Below, piece by piece: positions 47,648 to 57,350 of a DNA stretch of 64,000 nucleotides. The first letter of the stretch is position 1. Every line of letters starts with the position of its first letter. The notes under the pieces are model-generated. The model was given only the letters and a program-made list of their open reading frames with translations. It did not search any database and was not told the origin of the DNA. The translations under genes and the position numbers were made by a program. The DNA comes from Bacillus proteolyticus (GTDB taxonomy: Bacteria; Bacillota; Bacilli; Bacillales; Bacillaceae_G), in contig NZ_MACH01000053.1 of the NCBI RefSeq assembly GCF_001884065.1, positions 44,444-108,443 on the forward strand. Direction: 5' to 3'.

Positions 47648-48139
47648 TTAGCGGTAGTTAATGAACTGTACGTCGATTGGTAAGTCAACGCTGCGAACGG
47701 CTGCGATTACTGCTTGTAAGTCATCACGGCTTTTCGCTGTTACGCGTACTTGGTCATCTTGAACTTGTGTTTTCACTTTTAATTTCATTTCTTTAATGAT
47801 GTTGTTGATTTTTTTCGCGTTATCTTTATCGATACCTTGTTGCAGAGTTGCACGTTGGCGAACAGTGTTACCAGATGCAGCTTCAACTTTTCCGTAGTCC
47901 AAGTTTTTGATTGGAACGTTACGTTTTACAAGTTTAGCAATTAGAACGTCTTTTACTTGGTCTAATTTGAACTCGTCATCAGAAGTTAAAACAAGTACTT
48001 CTTTTTCTAATTTAATATCACTTTTACTACCTTTAAAGTCATATCGGTTTTGGATTTCCTTTAATGCGATGTTAATTGCGTTTGTTACTTCAGGTAATTC
48101 TACTTTCGAAACGATGTCAAAAGAACTCTCTTTTGCCAT
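47648..48139 (-). CDS. yajQ: YajQ-family nucleotide-binding protein (UPF0234)
   Basis: 163 aa from ATG 48139 (GGAGGTG before it). It has the two-domain alpha/beta fold, starts [18 protein letters not shown], and has [14 protein letters not shown]. Some family members bind cyclic di-GMP and act as gene-regulatory partners. Confidence 0.93.
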   Translation of the reverse strand: MAKESSFDIVSKVELPEVTNAINIALKEIQNRYDFKGSKSDIKLEKEVLVLTSDDEFKLDQVKDVLIAKLVKRNVPIKNLDYGKVEAASGNTVRQRATLQQGIDKDNAKKINNIIKEMKLKVKTQVQDDQVRVTAKSRDDLQAVIAAVRSVDLPIDVQFINYR

Positions 48140-48423
48140 AGTTAGCACCTCCAAATAAATTTCTATCTTTTCATGCACCTAAATAGGCTATGTAATATAC
48201 ATATTAAAGTATAGCGGAAAATACATCGATTAGATAGAGTGTTGCAAATTAAGTGTTTTGACGGATCATCCGTAGGGTAATATAGTCCTATAGATAAAGT
48301 CTTTATTTAATTATAGTGAATTTTGGGCAGTTGGACAAATAAAGGAAAAATCGTGTTATAATTAACTTTTGTTTGGAATGATAAAAAAGATAACTTTATA
48401 TATATAGAAGGGAATTAAAAAAT

Positions 48424-49278
48424 ATGTATTTGCAATTAGGATCGATTGAACAGGTAACTGTTTTACGCGAAACGGAAATCGGATATATGGTTGGAAACGA
48501 AGAGGAAGAAATCTTCCTGCATAAAAACGAATTAGCTGGAGAAATTGCAGAAGGCGATACAATTGATGTATTCTTATACCTTGATCACCAAAATCGTATT
48601 TCAGCAACAATGAAGGAGCCAATTATTACAACACATGATTGGAATTGGGTAAAGGTTGTAGAAGTTATTCCTAGTTTAGGTGTGTTTGTTGATATTGGTG
48701 TATCAAAAGATATACTAATTCCACTTGATGAGTTTCCGATTTATATGCCAGTATGGCCTCAAGAAGGCGACGAATTATATTGCACATTAAAATTAACGAA
48801 TCGTGATCGTTTAATTGCTCTTCCGGCAAGAGACAGTGATATGCAAGAAATTATCGTAGATGCAACGCCATCTATGCGTAATAAAAACGTAAATGGACGT
48901 GTGTATCGCTCGCTTCAAGTTGGTTCATTCATACTAACTGATGAACATTTCCGTGCTTTCTTACACCATACTGAAAGAAAAGAGCAAGTGCGAATTGGTG
49001 AGCGTGTAACAGGTCGTATTATTGATGTGAAAGATGACGGTACAATCAACATTTCACTGCTTCCTCGTAAAGAAGAAGGAATGGAAGATGATGCTGCAGT
49101 AGTTTATGAATATATGGAAGAACGAGGCGGAGCAATGCCGTTTTGGGATAAGAGCCACCCAGAAGACATTAAAGAACGTTTCAACATGAGTAAAGCTGCA
49201 TTTAAGCGTGCACTTGGTAAGTTGATGAAAGAAGAAAAAGTTTACCAAGAAGAAGGTTGGACTTACTTTAAGAAATAA
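48424..49278 (+). CDS. cvfB: S1-domain RNA-binding protein CvfB/YitL
   Basis: 284 aa. S1-like barrels in the first 215 residues (SIEQVTVLRETEIGYMVGNEEEEIFLHKNE; GERVTGRIIDVKDDGTINISLLPRK) and a C-terminal winged helix (FNMSKAAFKRALGKLMKEEKVYQEEGWTYF). It binds RNA; homologues influence virulence-factor expression in Staphylococcus. Confidence 0.93.
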   Translation: MYLQLGSIEQVTVLRETEIGYMVGNEEEEIFLHKNELAGEIAEGDTIDVFLYLDHQNRISATMKEPIITTHDWNWVKVVEVIPSLGVFVDIGVSKDILIPLDEFPIYMPVWPQEGDELYCTLKLTNRDRLIALPARDSDMQEIIVDATPSMRNKNVNGRVYRSLQVGSFILTDEHFRAFLHHTERKEQVRIGERVTGRIIDVKDDGTINISLLPRKEEGMEDDAAVVYEYMEERGGAMPFWDKSHPEDIKERFNMSKAAFKRALGKLMKEEKVYQEEGWTYFKK

Positions 49279-49286
49279 AGTGAATA

Positions 49287-49336
49287 AAAAAGAACTATCT
49301 TTTCTCTAAAATTATTAGGGAAGAGATAGTTCTTTT
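49287..49336 (+). terminator. terminator of cvfB
   Basis: AAAAGAACTATCT ... AGATAGTTCTTTTT. Confidence 0.85.
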
Positions 49337-49478
49337 TGCGTTTAGCAAAAATTGAGAGGGGGAGTAAGAGAATCGTTGGAAGAGGGATATTTTAAAGAAT
49401 ATAGAAAGGATAGATAGTTATATCTATATGAAAGAGAATTTGAATTTATTTTTAATGGAAAAGAAAAGAGGTGTGTAA

Positions 49479-50210
49479 ATGAAATATTATAACGCTGGAT
49501 ACCTCATAATTTCCTATGATAGGGAACTTATCTATGAAGATTGTATTATTGGGGGACTATCACAAACGATTTTAACGATATGTAATGGGATTCGGCCTAC
49601 CTTTCCGGATTATTGGTTTTTCCCTTGGTGTAATTCAAATGGAAATGACCCTATTGCTCAGATGATAAATGCAAGATTGAAGATTGGTAAAGAGGAACAT
49701 GAAAGTGGACAATCTTTTTTAGATACATTAATACGAGAAAAAAAGTTTGCATGGCCGAATACTTTTAAATCTTTAAAGGATGCACGATTTTTTAAGCGAA
49801 ATTATTTAAAGGGGATAGAAAATCTGGAGATTATTAGTTTGTATCTTTCAGAAGAGTATCGGACGGATTTCTTAATGAATGAGCGAGACGAAAATGATTT
49901 TGAAGCTTCGATATATGATTTTCTCGAAAGTGCATTACCTGCGGATGTTGAAAACGATGAAATATTAGGATTTGATATATGTGGCTTTAGTAACAATGAT
50001 TTTTATTCTTTTATTCATAACAATCTACAAGTGGATTTTGGTAAGAAATTAAATGATTTATCACTTGTTGATAAGTATGAAGATGCGAAGCAGATTATCC
50101 ATTTAATTGATGATGGGGAAATTGAGGCAGAAGAGGTGTTGTGGTATCCGTGGTTAGTTTTGAAATGTTGGAGAAATCTGCATAAGTATCGGCTGAAAAG
50201 GGAGGCATGA
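49479..50210 (+). CDS. unknown protein, first gene of a pair
   Basis: 243 aa, acidic, soluble. It has aromatic-rich parts (RPTFPDYWFFPWCN, EVLWYPWLVLKCW) and a C-terminal basic tail LHKYRLKREA. No family was recognised. It overlaps the next gene by up to four bases and both look like a small accessory operon. Immunity or antitoxin-type roles are possible but not shown. Confidence 0.65.
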   Translation: MKYYNAGYLIISYDRELIYEDCIIGGLSQTILTICNGIRPTFPDYWFFPWCNSNGNDPIAQMINARLKIGKEEHESGQSFLDTLIREKKFAWPNTFKSLKDARFFKRNYLKGIENLEIISLYLSEEYRTDFLMNERDENDFEASIYDFLESALPADVENDEILGFDICGFSNNDFYSFIHNNLQVDFGKKLNDLSLVDKYEDAKQIIHLIDDGEIEAEEVLWYPWLVLKCWRNLHKYRLKREA

Positions 50211-50212
50211 TA

Positions 50213-50476
50213 GTGCAAGAGAATGTACTAGAACAATTAATAAAACGTCTTTCCGTATTATCTCCTGAAAAAGAAAGTGAAATAGCAGCGGTAGATCTAT
50301 ATGATATATATGAGAGTAGTGAAAGCTTTCAAAAAATGCTTGAAAATATGATACACTCTCAGCAGTCTAAAGAAGACTTAATAGATGCGTTAATTGAAGT
50401 AGAGATAGAGTTAGACCATATCAATTGGCATTATAAAAGCTTGAAGAAAAAATTGGAAAAATTGATGGAAGATTAA
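50213..50476 (+). CDS. unknown small acidic protein, second gene of a pair
   Basis: 87 aa from GTG 50213 (GGGAGG spaced seven bases); an ATG at 50207 would overlap the upstream gene. Helical, with DALIEVEIELDHINWHYKSLKKKLEKL. It is coupled to the upstream gene. Confidence 0.6.
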   Translation: MQENVLEQLIKRLSVLSPEKESEIAAVDLYDIYESSESFQKMLENMIHSQQSKEDLIDALIEVEIELDHINWHYKSLKKKLEKLMED

Positions 50477-50513
50477 AAAGCACAATCTTATTTTTTTAAT
50501 AAGATTGTGCTTT
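50476..50513. terminator. bidirectional terminator, unknown pair / prsA
   Basis: AAAGCACAATCTTAT ... ATAAGATTGTGCTTT with T run. Confidence 0.88.
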
Positions 50514-50516
50514 ATT

Positions 50517-51374
50517 TTAGTTCTCTTTCCCAAAAAGATGAGAAAATGTATCTTTCAAATCACTATCGTTTATTTTAATATCCGCCTTTTTTAACTCATC
50601 TTGTAATAATTTTTGACCGAAGGAAGGATCAGCAATACGCTCTTCCTCTAAGTCTTTACGTATAGAGTCTTTCACTTCATCGTAAGGTTGTAAATCTTTT
50701 TTATCAGTTAGTTTAATAATGTGATAGCCGTTTGGTGATTTAACGGGATTGCTAATTTGGCCGGGTTTTAACTTATAGGCAGCTTTTTCGAATTCAGGTG
50801 TCATTTTGCCTGATCCGAAGTATCCGAGGTCTCCGCCATTATCTTTTGATAATGAATCTTGAGATTCTTGTTTTGCTAACTCTTCAAATGAAGCGCCGGT
50901 ATCTAATTTTTTCTTTATTTCTTTTGCTTCATTTTCGTCGCTTACTAAAATGTGACTAGCTTTAATTTCTGGTTTATAGCGGTCTTTTACATCTTTTTCT
51001 GTAACGCTTTGTTTAATCGCCTCATTCAATGCGAGTTTGAATCTAATTTGATCTTGGAAATCTTTTTCATCTTTTAAACGATTATTTTCTAGTGCTGCTT
51101 TAAATTGGTCTCCATATTGATTTTTTGCTTTTTCTACTTCTTTATCTACCGCATCATCAGATACTTTATATTTTTTAGTGATAACATCTTGTGCTACCAT
51201 TTCATATAGCATGTCTTTTCCGTAGCGATCTTTTAATTGCTTTTCGAAATCGCTCTTTGTAATGGTTGAGTTTGTTGTTGTGGCGATTGTGGCCGAGTCA
51301 TTTTTTTGTCCGCAAGCAGATAGCATTATTATACTTATTAGTGCCGTGATAATGAATATACTTTTTCCTTTCAT
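50517..51374 (-). CDS. prsA: foldase lipoprotein PrsA
   Basis: 285 aa. Lipobox LSAC (about residues 18-21). The PpiC rotamase domain is about 135-225 (IKASHILVSDENEAKEI, KDNGGDLGYFGSGKMTPEFEKAAYKL). It helps exported proteins fold at the outer membrane face. B. cereus group genomes carry several prsA copies. Confidence 0.94.
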   Translation of the reverse strand: MKGKSIFIITALISIIMLSACGQKNDSATIATTTNSTITKSDFEKQLKDRYGKDMLYEMVAQDVITKKYKVSDDAVDKEVEKAKNQYGDQFKAALENNRLKDEKDFQDQIRFKLALNEAIKQSVTEKDVKDRYKPEIKASHILVSDENEAKEIKKKLDTGASFEELAKQESQDSLSKDNGGDLGYFGSGKMTPEFEKAAYKLKPGQISNPVKSPNGYHIIKLTDKKDLQPYDEVKDSIRKDLEEERIADPSFGQKLLQDELKKADIKINDSDLKDTFSHLFGKEN

Positions 51375-51471
51375 GCTAACACCTCATCCGAATATGTTAT
51401 CGCTATTGTAGAATATAGAAGTGAACATGAAGTGAATTTTTAATGTTTTTTTCCTGTGAAATGTAAAAAAA

Positions 51472-51497
51472 GTACATCAACATTAATGTTGATGTAC
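51472..51497 (-). terminator. terminator with perfect 26-base palindrome
   Basis: GTACATCAACATT pairs fully with AATGTTGATGTAC; on the minus strand seven T follow. It ends the DUF3941 gene. Confidence 0.75.
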
Positions 51498-51504
51498 GAT
51501 GTAA

Positions 51505-51636
51505 TCAAAGGTGATCGGTTTTCTTAGAATATGCACGTTTTCCTTGCTGAATATTTTTTTGTTCTTGTTCATTTTTTTGAGTGCGCTTTGCATTATTATC
51601 GCGTGCTTTTTTGTCGTTATCGCTCGTATGTGGCAT
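51505..51636 (-). CDS. DUF3941 small protein
   Basis: 43 aa starting MPHTSDNDKKARDNNAKRTQ and ending SKKTDHL, a highly charged pattern typical of DUF3941. GGAG lies nine bases before ATG 51636. The function is unknown. Confidence 0.8.
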   Translation of the reverse strand: MPHTSDNDKKARDNNAKRTQKNEQEQKNIQQGKRAYSKKTDHL

Positions 51637-51737
51637 ATGTATCAACTCCATTTCTAAACGTTGTACGTTTATCATTTCCTTTTTCGTAAAGACTATGTAT
51701 AGCGGTGCATTCATGAATACTAAAGGTGGATTAGAAA

Positions 51738-52595
51738 ATGGATTTGAAGCTGAATTATACTGAACTTATTAAGAAGTTAGTCGTTGTAATCATTGCGGGT
51801 TTATTAAATGCGATTGGGATGAATTTATTTTTAACACCAGCGAAAGTGTACGCGAGTGGTTTTGCTGGATTGTCTCAATTATTATCACAAATATTAGGTG
51901 ACTTTTTATCTATTCATATATCTACAGGAGTATTGTTTAGTTTGTTTAATATTCCTGTCGTTATTTTAGCGTGGAAAAAGGTTGGGAAGGCGTTTACGTT
52001 TTTTAGTTTTTTATGCGTTGTATTTATGACATTGTTTTTGGAAATCATCCCAGTTCGAGCGGTTTCGAATGATATTATATTGAATGCGATTTTTGGTGGG
52101 ATTATTTCTGCAATTGGAGTAGGAATTGCGTTAAAATGGGGTGCTTCTACAGGTGGTTTAGATATTATCGCTATGATTTTATCTAAGATAAAAGATAAAC
52201 CTGTTGGCACATATTTTTTCTTTTTTAATGCAATTATCATTATTGCTGCGGGTTATGTATATGGGTGGGAGAAAGCGTTATATACGTTGGTGACTTTATA
52301 TGTGTCAACGAGAATTATCGATGCGATTCATACTCGTCATGTGAAGATTACAGCGTTAATTGTTACGAAGAATGGGGCAGATGTAAGAAAGGCGATTCAC
52401 TCGCGCTTGGTGAGAGGGATTACAACTATACCGGCAACAGGTGCTTATACAAATGAAAATAAAGAAATGTTAATGATTGTTATTACTCGTTATGAGTTGT
52501 ACGAATTAGAGAGGGTTATTAAACAAGTAGACCCAGGTGCATTTACAAATATACTGCAAACGGTCGGTGTGTTTGGATTGTTTAGAAAAGATTAA
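51738..52595 (+). CDS. yitT: YitT-family membrane protein
   Basis: 285 aa. Five or six membrane helices (DUF161 type; NAIGMNLFLTPAKVYASGFAGLSQLLS, KWGASTGGLDIIAMILSK) and a C-terminal cytoplasmic DUF2179 domain (about 220-280, RGITTIPATGAYTNENKEMLM). Substrate unknown. It is next to yitU as in B. subtilis. Confidence 0.92.
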   Translation: MDLKLNYTELIKKLVVVIIAGLLNAIGMNLFLTPAKVYASGFAGLSQLLSQILGDFLSIHISTGVLFSLFNIPVVILAWKKVGKAFTFFSFLCVVFMTLFLEIIPVRAVSNDIILNAIFGGIISAIGVGIALKWGASTGGLDIIAMILSKIKDKPVGTYFFFFNAIIIIAAGYVYGWEKALYTLVTLYVSTRIIDAIHTRHVKITALIVTKNGADVRKAIHSRLVRGITTIPATGAYTNENKEMLMIVITRYELYELERVIKQVDPGAFTNILQTVGVFGLFRKD

Positions 52596-52596
52596 A

Positions 52597-52623
52597 GAGG
52601 ACCAAAGCTGGTCCTCCTTTTTT
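52597..52623 (+). terminator. terminator of yitT
   Basis: GAGGACCA-AAGC-TGGTCCTC then C and six T. Confidence 0.88.
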
Positions 52624-52819
52624 AATGCGAATTCGTAATGTTTTGCAATTGCTCCTGCATTTCACGTAGCTGAACTTTTTCAGCAGTTGAAGAGTTTGCA
52701 TAAGCAGAGTGCAAAGAGTTTTTTGCTCTATAAACGAGTTCCTGTTGTTCAGCGCCACTTGAACAAGAAACGGCACTTGCAACAGCATCTCTAGCTTGTT
52801 GGAATAGTAAGTTCCCCAT
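52622..52819 (-). CDS. DUF3813 small protein
   Basis: 65 aa: MGNLLFQQARDAVASAVSCS... AKNSLHSAYANSSTAEKVQLREMQEQL. GGAGGGG precedes ATG. It is directly after the 46-aa gene (stop 52820), so the two are co-transcribed. The function is unknown. Confidence 0.8.
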   Translation of the reverse strand: MGNLLFQQARDAVASAVSCSSGAEQQELVYRAKNSLHSAYANSSTAEKVQLREMQEQLQNITNSH

Positions 52820-52960
52820 TTAAACCCCTCCAAATGAAGAGTTACTTCTTGCTTTTTCTGCCTCAGCTAATGTACCTCTGTACGGGAATCTTGCATCATG
52901 CTTCATAATAGAATCGGCTCCTTGCTGGATAAAACGTTTTGATTTGTTCTTTTTACCCAT
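52820..52960 (-). CDS. 46-aa protein upstream of DUF3813, unknown
   Basis: 46 aa: starts MGKKNKSKRFIQQGADSIMK, ends AEAEKARSNSSFGGV. AGGGGG is eight bases before the ATG at 52960. Its stop is next to the start of the DUF3813 gene. It is basic at the start. No family was recognised; it is too short for usual gene finding but well placed. Confidence 0.7.
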   Translation of the reverse strand: MGKKNKSKRFIQQGADSIMKHDARFPYRGTLAEAEKARSNSSFGGV

Positions 52961-53065
52961 TCGAAAAACCCCCTTTATTTAGCTGAAAACAATTGACGCG
53001 CTGACTTTTGCGTCTAATTATAGTATGAGCGTTTGGCGAGAAACTATAAGCAGGGAATTTTTAGA

Positions 53066-53875
53066 TTACAACCCAAGAACCTCTTCTAAATATAGAGCGA
53101 TCCCATCTTCTTCATTCGTTAATGTCGTATGATTTGCGAGTGATTTTAATTCAGGAATTGCATTCCCCATTGCGATGCCATGACCAGCAAATTCGATCAT
53201 TTCAAAGTCGTTATCTTCATCACCAAAAGCGATAATTCGCTCTTTAGGAATATTGTAATGACCTGAAATTTTTTGTAATCCGACAGCTTTATTTAATCCG
53301 CTTTTTACAATTTCAATAATTGGCCAAGGCGCACCCCATTTTCTATGATCGATGACTTCAGCGTGCATATCTGTTAAATGCTGACGAATTGCAGCGGAAT
53401 GCTCGTCATGTGCGTCGATTAATAAGCAAGTTGGATGGTCGTTTAAAATATTTAATAAATCTCCTGTGAAAATCTTTGGAGAACCGAATTCAAAAATATG
53501 TTTTTTATCTTCATCAATTTCACGGACATACACATCATCCATGACTTCGGCATATACATTTTTTACGCCGAAATCAAAGCAAGCTCGGACGATTTCTTGC
53601 GCCGTTGAAAGTTCAAGAGGAGAGTGATGTGTTCCCCAACTTGAATCAAGTGGGTGATGCACGTAAGCGCCATTAAAGTTTACGATTGGTGTGTTAAGGC
53701 TAAGTTCTTTATAATAATCGTAACTAGCGCGGAATGGACGCCCTGTTGAAATAACAACAATATGTCCTTGTTCTTTTGCTTTTGCAATTGTGTTTTTAGT
53801 TCTTGGAGAAATTATTTTGTTGTCTGTTAATAAAGTTCCGTCTAGGTCTAGTGCGATTAAATGTTGTTTATTCAT
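53066..53875 (-). CDS. yitU: Cof-type HAD-IIB hydrolase (YitU-like)
   Basis: 269 aa. Motif I DLDGTLL near the start, motif II STGRPF, Lys in KSGLNKA and motif IV FGDEDNDFEMI; a cap domain lies between. It dephosphorylates small metabolites; B. subtilis YitU acts on a riboflavin precursor (and related phosphates), a likely role by synteny. Confidence 0.93.
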   Translation of the reverse strand: MNKQHLIALDLDGTLLTDNKIISPRTKNTIAKAKEQGHIVVISTGRPFRASYDYYKELSLNTPIVNFNGAYVHHPLDSSWGTHHSPLELSTAQEIVRACFDFGVKNVYAEVMDDVYVREIDEDKKHIFEFGSPKIFTGDLLNILNDHPTCLLIDAHDEHSAAIRQHLTDMHAEVIDHRKWGAPWPIIEIVKSGLNKAVGLQKISGHYNIPKERIIAFGDEDNDFEMIEFAGHGIAMGNAIPELKSLANHTTLTNEEDGIALYLEEVLGL

Positions 53876-53955
53876 AATTTCACCTCTTATAATAATTTTT
53901 TTGTTTCTATCTGTATTTCCGTTTTTAATATGCAGAAATAAGAGGTTAGACTGGG

Positions 53956-53983
53956 TGAAACTACTGTAAATGAAAGTTTCACT
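53956..53983. repeat. hairpin upstream of yitU
   Basis: GTGAAACT ... AGTTTCAC perfect eight-base arms with a 12-base loop. The arm resembles the start of the bcr1-like repeats, but the rest does not match. Confidence 0.4.
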
Positions 53984-54110
53984 ATATATCCATCTTACGT
54001 CGTGAAGCGCTGTGGTGTCTACTATTTCTCATTGGAAATTAGGGAAAGTCAACAACTTTTTAGAAAGTTCAAACAATGTTTCTTTCATTATGTACAATTT
54101 GTGAAAAGGG

Positions 54111-54140
54111 TTACATTGTTTGACCGATGCGACTTATAAT
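54111..54140 (+). promoter_or_regulatory. sigma-A-type promoter without a following gene
   Basis: TTACAT (54111-54116), 18 bases and a perfect TATAAT (54135-54140). The predicted start is near 54147. It is followed by a terminator 60 bases on and by no real gene. Confidence 0.5.
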
Positions 54141-54146
54141 GAACAT

Positions 54147-54212
54147 GTAATCTTCTCGTATATGTTTGACTCTCCTTTGAAACTGGCCTAAAGTAGGTTG
54201 GTTTCTTTTTTT
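54147..54212 (+). ncRNA. candidate small RNA, about 65 bases
   Basis: Starts after the promoter at 54111-54140 and ends at GAAAC...GGTTTC (54179-54205) followed by seven T. The middle has GACTCTCCTTTGA, whose complement TCAAAGGAGAGTC contains AAAGGAG, the Shine-Dalgarno core. So an anti-ribosome-site mode is possible. Only a nine-codon frame is present. Confidence 0.45.
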
Positions 54213-54364
54213 CAACAAATATGCCAATAATTCCTGCTTAATCTTGTGTAATTATATATATGTGCATGAGTAAACGGTAGTACTTGTTTCCTAAACATGA
54301 CAGAAAAGCTTTCTTTTAAAATGGATATACTAATGAGGCAAGACGTCATGGAAGGAGAATGGAA

Positions 54365-54544
54365 ATGGGACAAAATCGCAGGTTTCGTTCAGGGCAAAAA
54401 GCGCCAAATGATGGAATTTATGTAGAAATTGGTGAAACGGGAAGTATGGTGAAAGATCCACAAATGGTGAAATTAACTGCCGGGGATCGGTTTCCAGAGA
54501 ACACAAATCATAACCGTCAGTGGACATATAAAAGAAAACCGTAA
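54365..54544 (+). CDS. yjzC: YjzC-family small protein
   Basis: 59 aa: MGQNRRFRSGQKAPNDGIYV...KDPQMVKLTAGDRFPENTN. ATG 54365 has AAGGAGA seven bases before it, so the upstream ATG 54359 is rejected. YjzC is a small conserved Bacillus protein of unknown role. Confidence 0.88.
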   Translation: MGQNRRFRSGQKAPNDGIYVEIGETGSMVKDPQMVKLTAGDRFPENTNHNRQWTYKRKP

Positions 54545-54547
54545 CAG

Positions 54548-54576
54548 AAGCCGCAATCGTTATTGCGGCTTTTTTG
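54548..54576 (+). terminator. terminator of yjzC
   Basis: AAGCCGCAA-TCGT-TTGCGGCTTTTTT. Confidence 0.92.
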
Positions 54577-54642
54577 ATTAGGAAAATGAATGTTACTTTT
54601 TGCATTTTCCAATAATAAGTTTGAAATACATAAGCAAAATTA

Positions 54643-54697
54643 TTGTATAAAAAAGTCAGTTGGCGTATAATCAAATCAAAGGTCAAAGAAAGTCAAA
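54643..54697 (+). promoter_or_regulatory. clpB promoter with CtsR operator
   Basis: TTGTAT (54643-54648), 17 bases, TATAAT (54666-54671). GGTCAAAGAAAGTCAAA (54681-54697) is a tandem CtsR heptad (RGTCAAAN3RGTCAAA) at the transcription start. CtsR represses clp genes at low temperature. Confidence 0.88.
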
Positions 54698-54716
54698 CAT
54701 TTGGAGGGCGGTAAAG

Positions 54717-57317
54717 ATGGACTTAAATCAAATGACAACGAAAACACAGGAAGCGATTACGAGTGCTCAGTCTTTAGCGGTATCTCATCATCATCAAGAA
54801 GTAGATACTGTTCATCTATTGCTTACGTTATTAGAGCAGCAAGACGGATTAGCAGTACGTATTTTTCAAAAAATGAATGTCGATATAGAAGCGTTAAAGC
54901 AAGGCGCTGAAAGTTTAATTAAGAAAAAGCCTTCTGTAACTGGAAGCGGAGCAGAGGCTGGGAAATTATATGTAACCGGTGCTTTGCAACAACTGCTTGT
55001 AAGAGCAGGGAAAGAAGCAGAGAAATTGCAGGATGACTACATTTCAATCGAACATGTATTACTTGCTTTTTCTGAAGAAAAAGGCGATATAAATCAATTA
55101 TTTACGAGATTTCATATTACGAAAGATAACTTATTACAGTCTTTAATGACAGTTCGGGGGAATCAAAGAGTGACTAGTCAAAATCCAGAAGCAACTTATG
55201 AAGCATTAGAAAAATATGGCCGTGATTTAGTGGCGGAAGTGAGAGCGGGGAAAATTGATCCTGTTATCGGCCGAGATAGTGAAATTCGCCGCGTGATCCG
55301 TATTCTTTCACGTAAAACGAAAAATAACCCAGTTTTAATTGGTGAACCAGGTGTTGGTAAAACAGCAATCGTTGAAGGATTAGCGCAGCGTATTGTGAAA
55401 AAAGATGTACCAGAAGGGTTAAAAGATAGAACAATCTTCGCTCTAGATATGAGTGCACTTGTGGCCGGAGCAAAATTCCGCGGTGAGTTTGAAGAGCGTT
55501 TGCAAGCTGTATTAAATGAAATTAAAAAGAGTGAAGGGCGTATTTTATTATTCATTGATGAACTTCATACAATCGTCGGCGCTGGTAAAACAGAAGGAGC
55601 GATGGATGCAGGGAATATGTTAAAACCGATGCTAGCTCGTGGTGAACTACATTGTATCGGGGCGACGACGCTCGATGAATATCGTAAATATATCGAGAAA
55701 GATCCAGCGTTAGAAAGACGTTTTCAACAAGTATTAGCAGAAGAGCCAACTGTTGAAGATACAATTTCAATTTTACGTGGTTTAAAAGAGCGTTTTGAAA
55801 TTTATCATGGTGTAAATATTCATGACCGCGCGATTGTAGCAGCATCTGTTTTATCAGATCGATATATTTCGGATCGCTTTTTACCTGATAAAGCAATCGA
55901 TCTAGTTGATGAAGCTTGTGCAACAATCCGAACAGAAATTGATTCTATGCCAACAGAATTAGATGAAGTAACGCGCCGCATGATGCAATTAGAAATTGAA
56001 GAAGCTGCTCTTGGGAAAGAAAAGGACTTAGGTAGTCAAGAACGTCTAAAAGTACTGCAACGTGAATTATCGGATTTAAAAGAAGTTGCAAGTAGTATGA
56101 GAGCGAAATGGGAAAAAGAAAAAGAAGACATTCATAAAGTTCGTGACTTACGTGAACATTTAGAGCGTCTGCGTCGTGAATTAGAAGAAGCGGAAGGGAA
56201 TTACGACTTAAATAAAGCAGCTGAACTTCGTCACGGGAAAATTCCTGCGATTGAAAAAGAATTAAAAGAAGCGGAAGAAATGGGCGCGCATAATAAGCAA
56301 GAAAATCGTTTATTACGTGAGGAAGTAAGTGAAGAAGAAATTGCAGACATTGTTTCACGCTGGACTGGTATTCCTGTAGCAAAACTCGTTGAAGGCGAAC
56401 GCGAGAAGTTATTACGCTTAGAGCAAATTTTATCAGAGCGTGTGATTGGTCAAGAAGAAGCGGTAAGCCTTGTATCAGACGCAGTTCTTCGTGCGCGCGC
56501 TGGTATTAAAGATCCGAATCGTCCAATTGGTTCATTTATTTTCTTAGGACCTACAGGTGTTGGTAAAACTGAGCTTGCAAAAACGTTAGCACAAACGTTA
56601 TTTGACAGTGAAGAGCAAATGATTCGTATCGATATGTCTGAGTATATGGAGAAACACGCCGTGTCACGTTTGATTGGTGCGCCTCCTGGATATGTTGGAT
56701 ACGAAGAGGGTGGTCAATTAACAGAAGCAGTAAGACGTAAACCATATTCTGTTATTTTGTTAGACGAAATTGAAAAAGCACATCCAGAAGTGTTTAATAT
56801 TTTATTACAAATGTTAGATGATGGACGCATTACAGATTCACAAGGCCGTACAGTAGACTTTAAAAACACGGTTATTATTATGACTTCAAATATTGGATCT
56901 GCTCACTTATTAGAAGGATTAGAAGAAGATGGCTCTATTAAAGAAGAGTCAAGAGAACTTGTAATGGGGCAATTAAGAGGACATTTCCGACCAGAATTTT
57001 TAAACCGTGTCGATGAAATTATTTTATTCAAACCTCTTACAACGAATGAAATCAAAGGTATTGTTGATAAAATTGTAAAAGAATTACAAGGTCGTTTAGC
57101 TGACCGTCACATTACAGTAGAATTAACAAATGCAGCAAAAGAATTCGTTGTAGAAGCTGGATTCGATCCAATGTACGGGGCTCGTCCGTTAAAACGATAT
57201 GTGCAGCGTCAAGTTGAGACGAAATTAGCGAGAGAATTAATTGCAGGAACGATTACTGATAATAGTCACGTAGTGGTTGATGTAGAAAATAACCAATTGG
57301 TTGTTCATATAAAGTAA
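54717..57317 (+). CDS. clpB: ATP-dependent disaggregase ClpB
   Basis: 866 aa from ATG 54717 (GGAGGGCGGTAAAG before it). N domain about 1-145, NBD1 with Walker [14 protein letters not shown], a long coiled M domain (about 405-530) and NBD2 with [13 protein letters not shown]; Walker B boxes ILLFIDELH and [13 protein letters not shown] are intact. It dissolves aggregates with DnaK. B. subtilis lacks clpB; its presence fits the cereus group. Confidence 0.97.
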   Translation: MDLNQMTTKTQEAITSAQSLAVSHHHQEVDTVHLLLTLLEQQDGLAVRIFQKMNVDIEALKQGAESLIKKKPSVTGSGAEAGKLYVTGALQQLLVRAGKEAEKLQDDYISIEHVLLAFSEEKGDINQLFTRFHITKDNLLQSLMTVRGNQRVTSQNPEATYEALEKYGRDLVAEVRAGKIDPVIGRDSEIRRVIRILSRKTKNNPVLIGEPGVGKTAIVEGLAQRIVKKDVPEGLKDRTIFALDMSALVAGAKFRGEFEERLQAVLNEIKKSEGRILLFIDELHTIVGAGKTEGAMDAGNMLKPMLARGELHCIGATTLDEYRKYIEKDPALERRFQQVLAEEPTVEDTISILRGLKERFEIYHGVNIHDRAIVAASVLSDRYISDRFLPDKAIDLVDEACATIRTEIDSMPTELDEVTRRMMQLEIEEAALGKEKDLGSQERLKVLQRELSDLKEVASSMRAKWEKEKEDIHKVRDLREHLERLRRELEEAEGNYDLNKAAELRHGKIPAIEKELKEAEEMGAHNKQENRLLREEVSEEEIADIVSRWTGIPVAKLVEGEREKLLRLEQILSERVIGQEEAVSLVSDAVLRARAGIKDPNRPIGSFIFLGPTGVGKTELAKTLAQTLFDSEEQMIRIDMSEYMEKHAVSRLIGAPPGYVGYEEGGQLTEAVRRKPYSVILLDEIEKAHPEVFNILLQMLDDGRITDSQGRTVDFKNTVIIMTSNIGSAHLLEGLEEDGSIKEESRELVMGQLRGHFRPEFLNRVDEIILFKPLTTNEIKGIVDKIVKELQGRLADRHITVELTNAAKEFVVEAGFDPMYGARPLKRYVQRQVETKLARELIAGTITDNSHVVVDVENNQLVVHIK

Positions 57318-57319
57318 AA

Positions 57320-57350
57320 AAAGAGTTCGGATAAAATCCGGACTCTTTTT
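57320..57350. terminator. bidirectional terminator clpB / yjzD
   Basis: AAAAAGAGTTCGGAT-AAA-ATCCGGACTCTTTTT. Confidence 0.9.
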
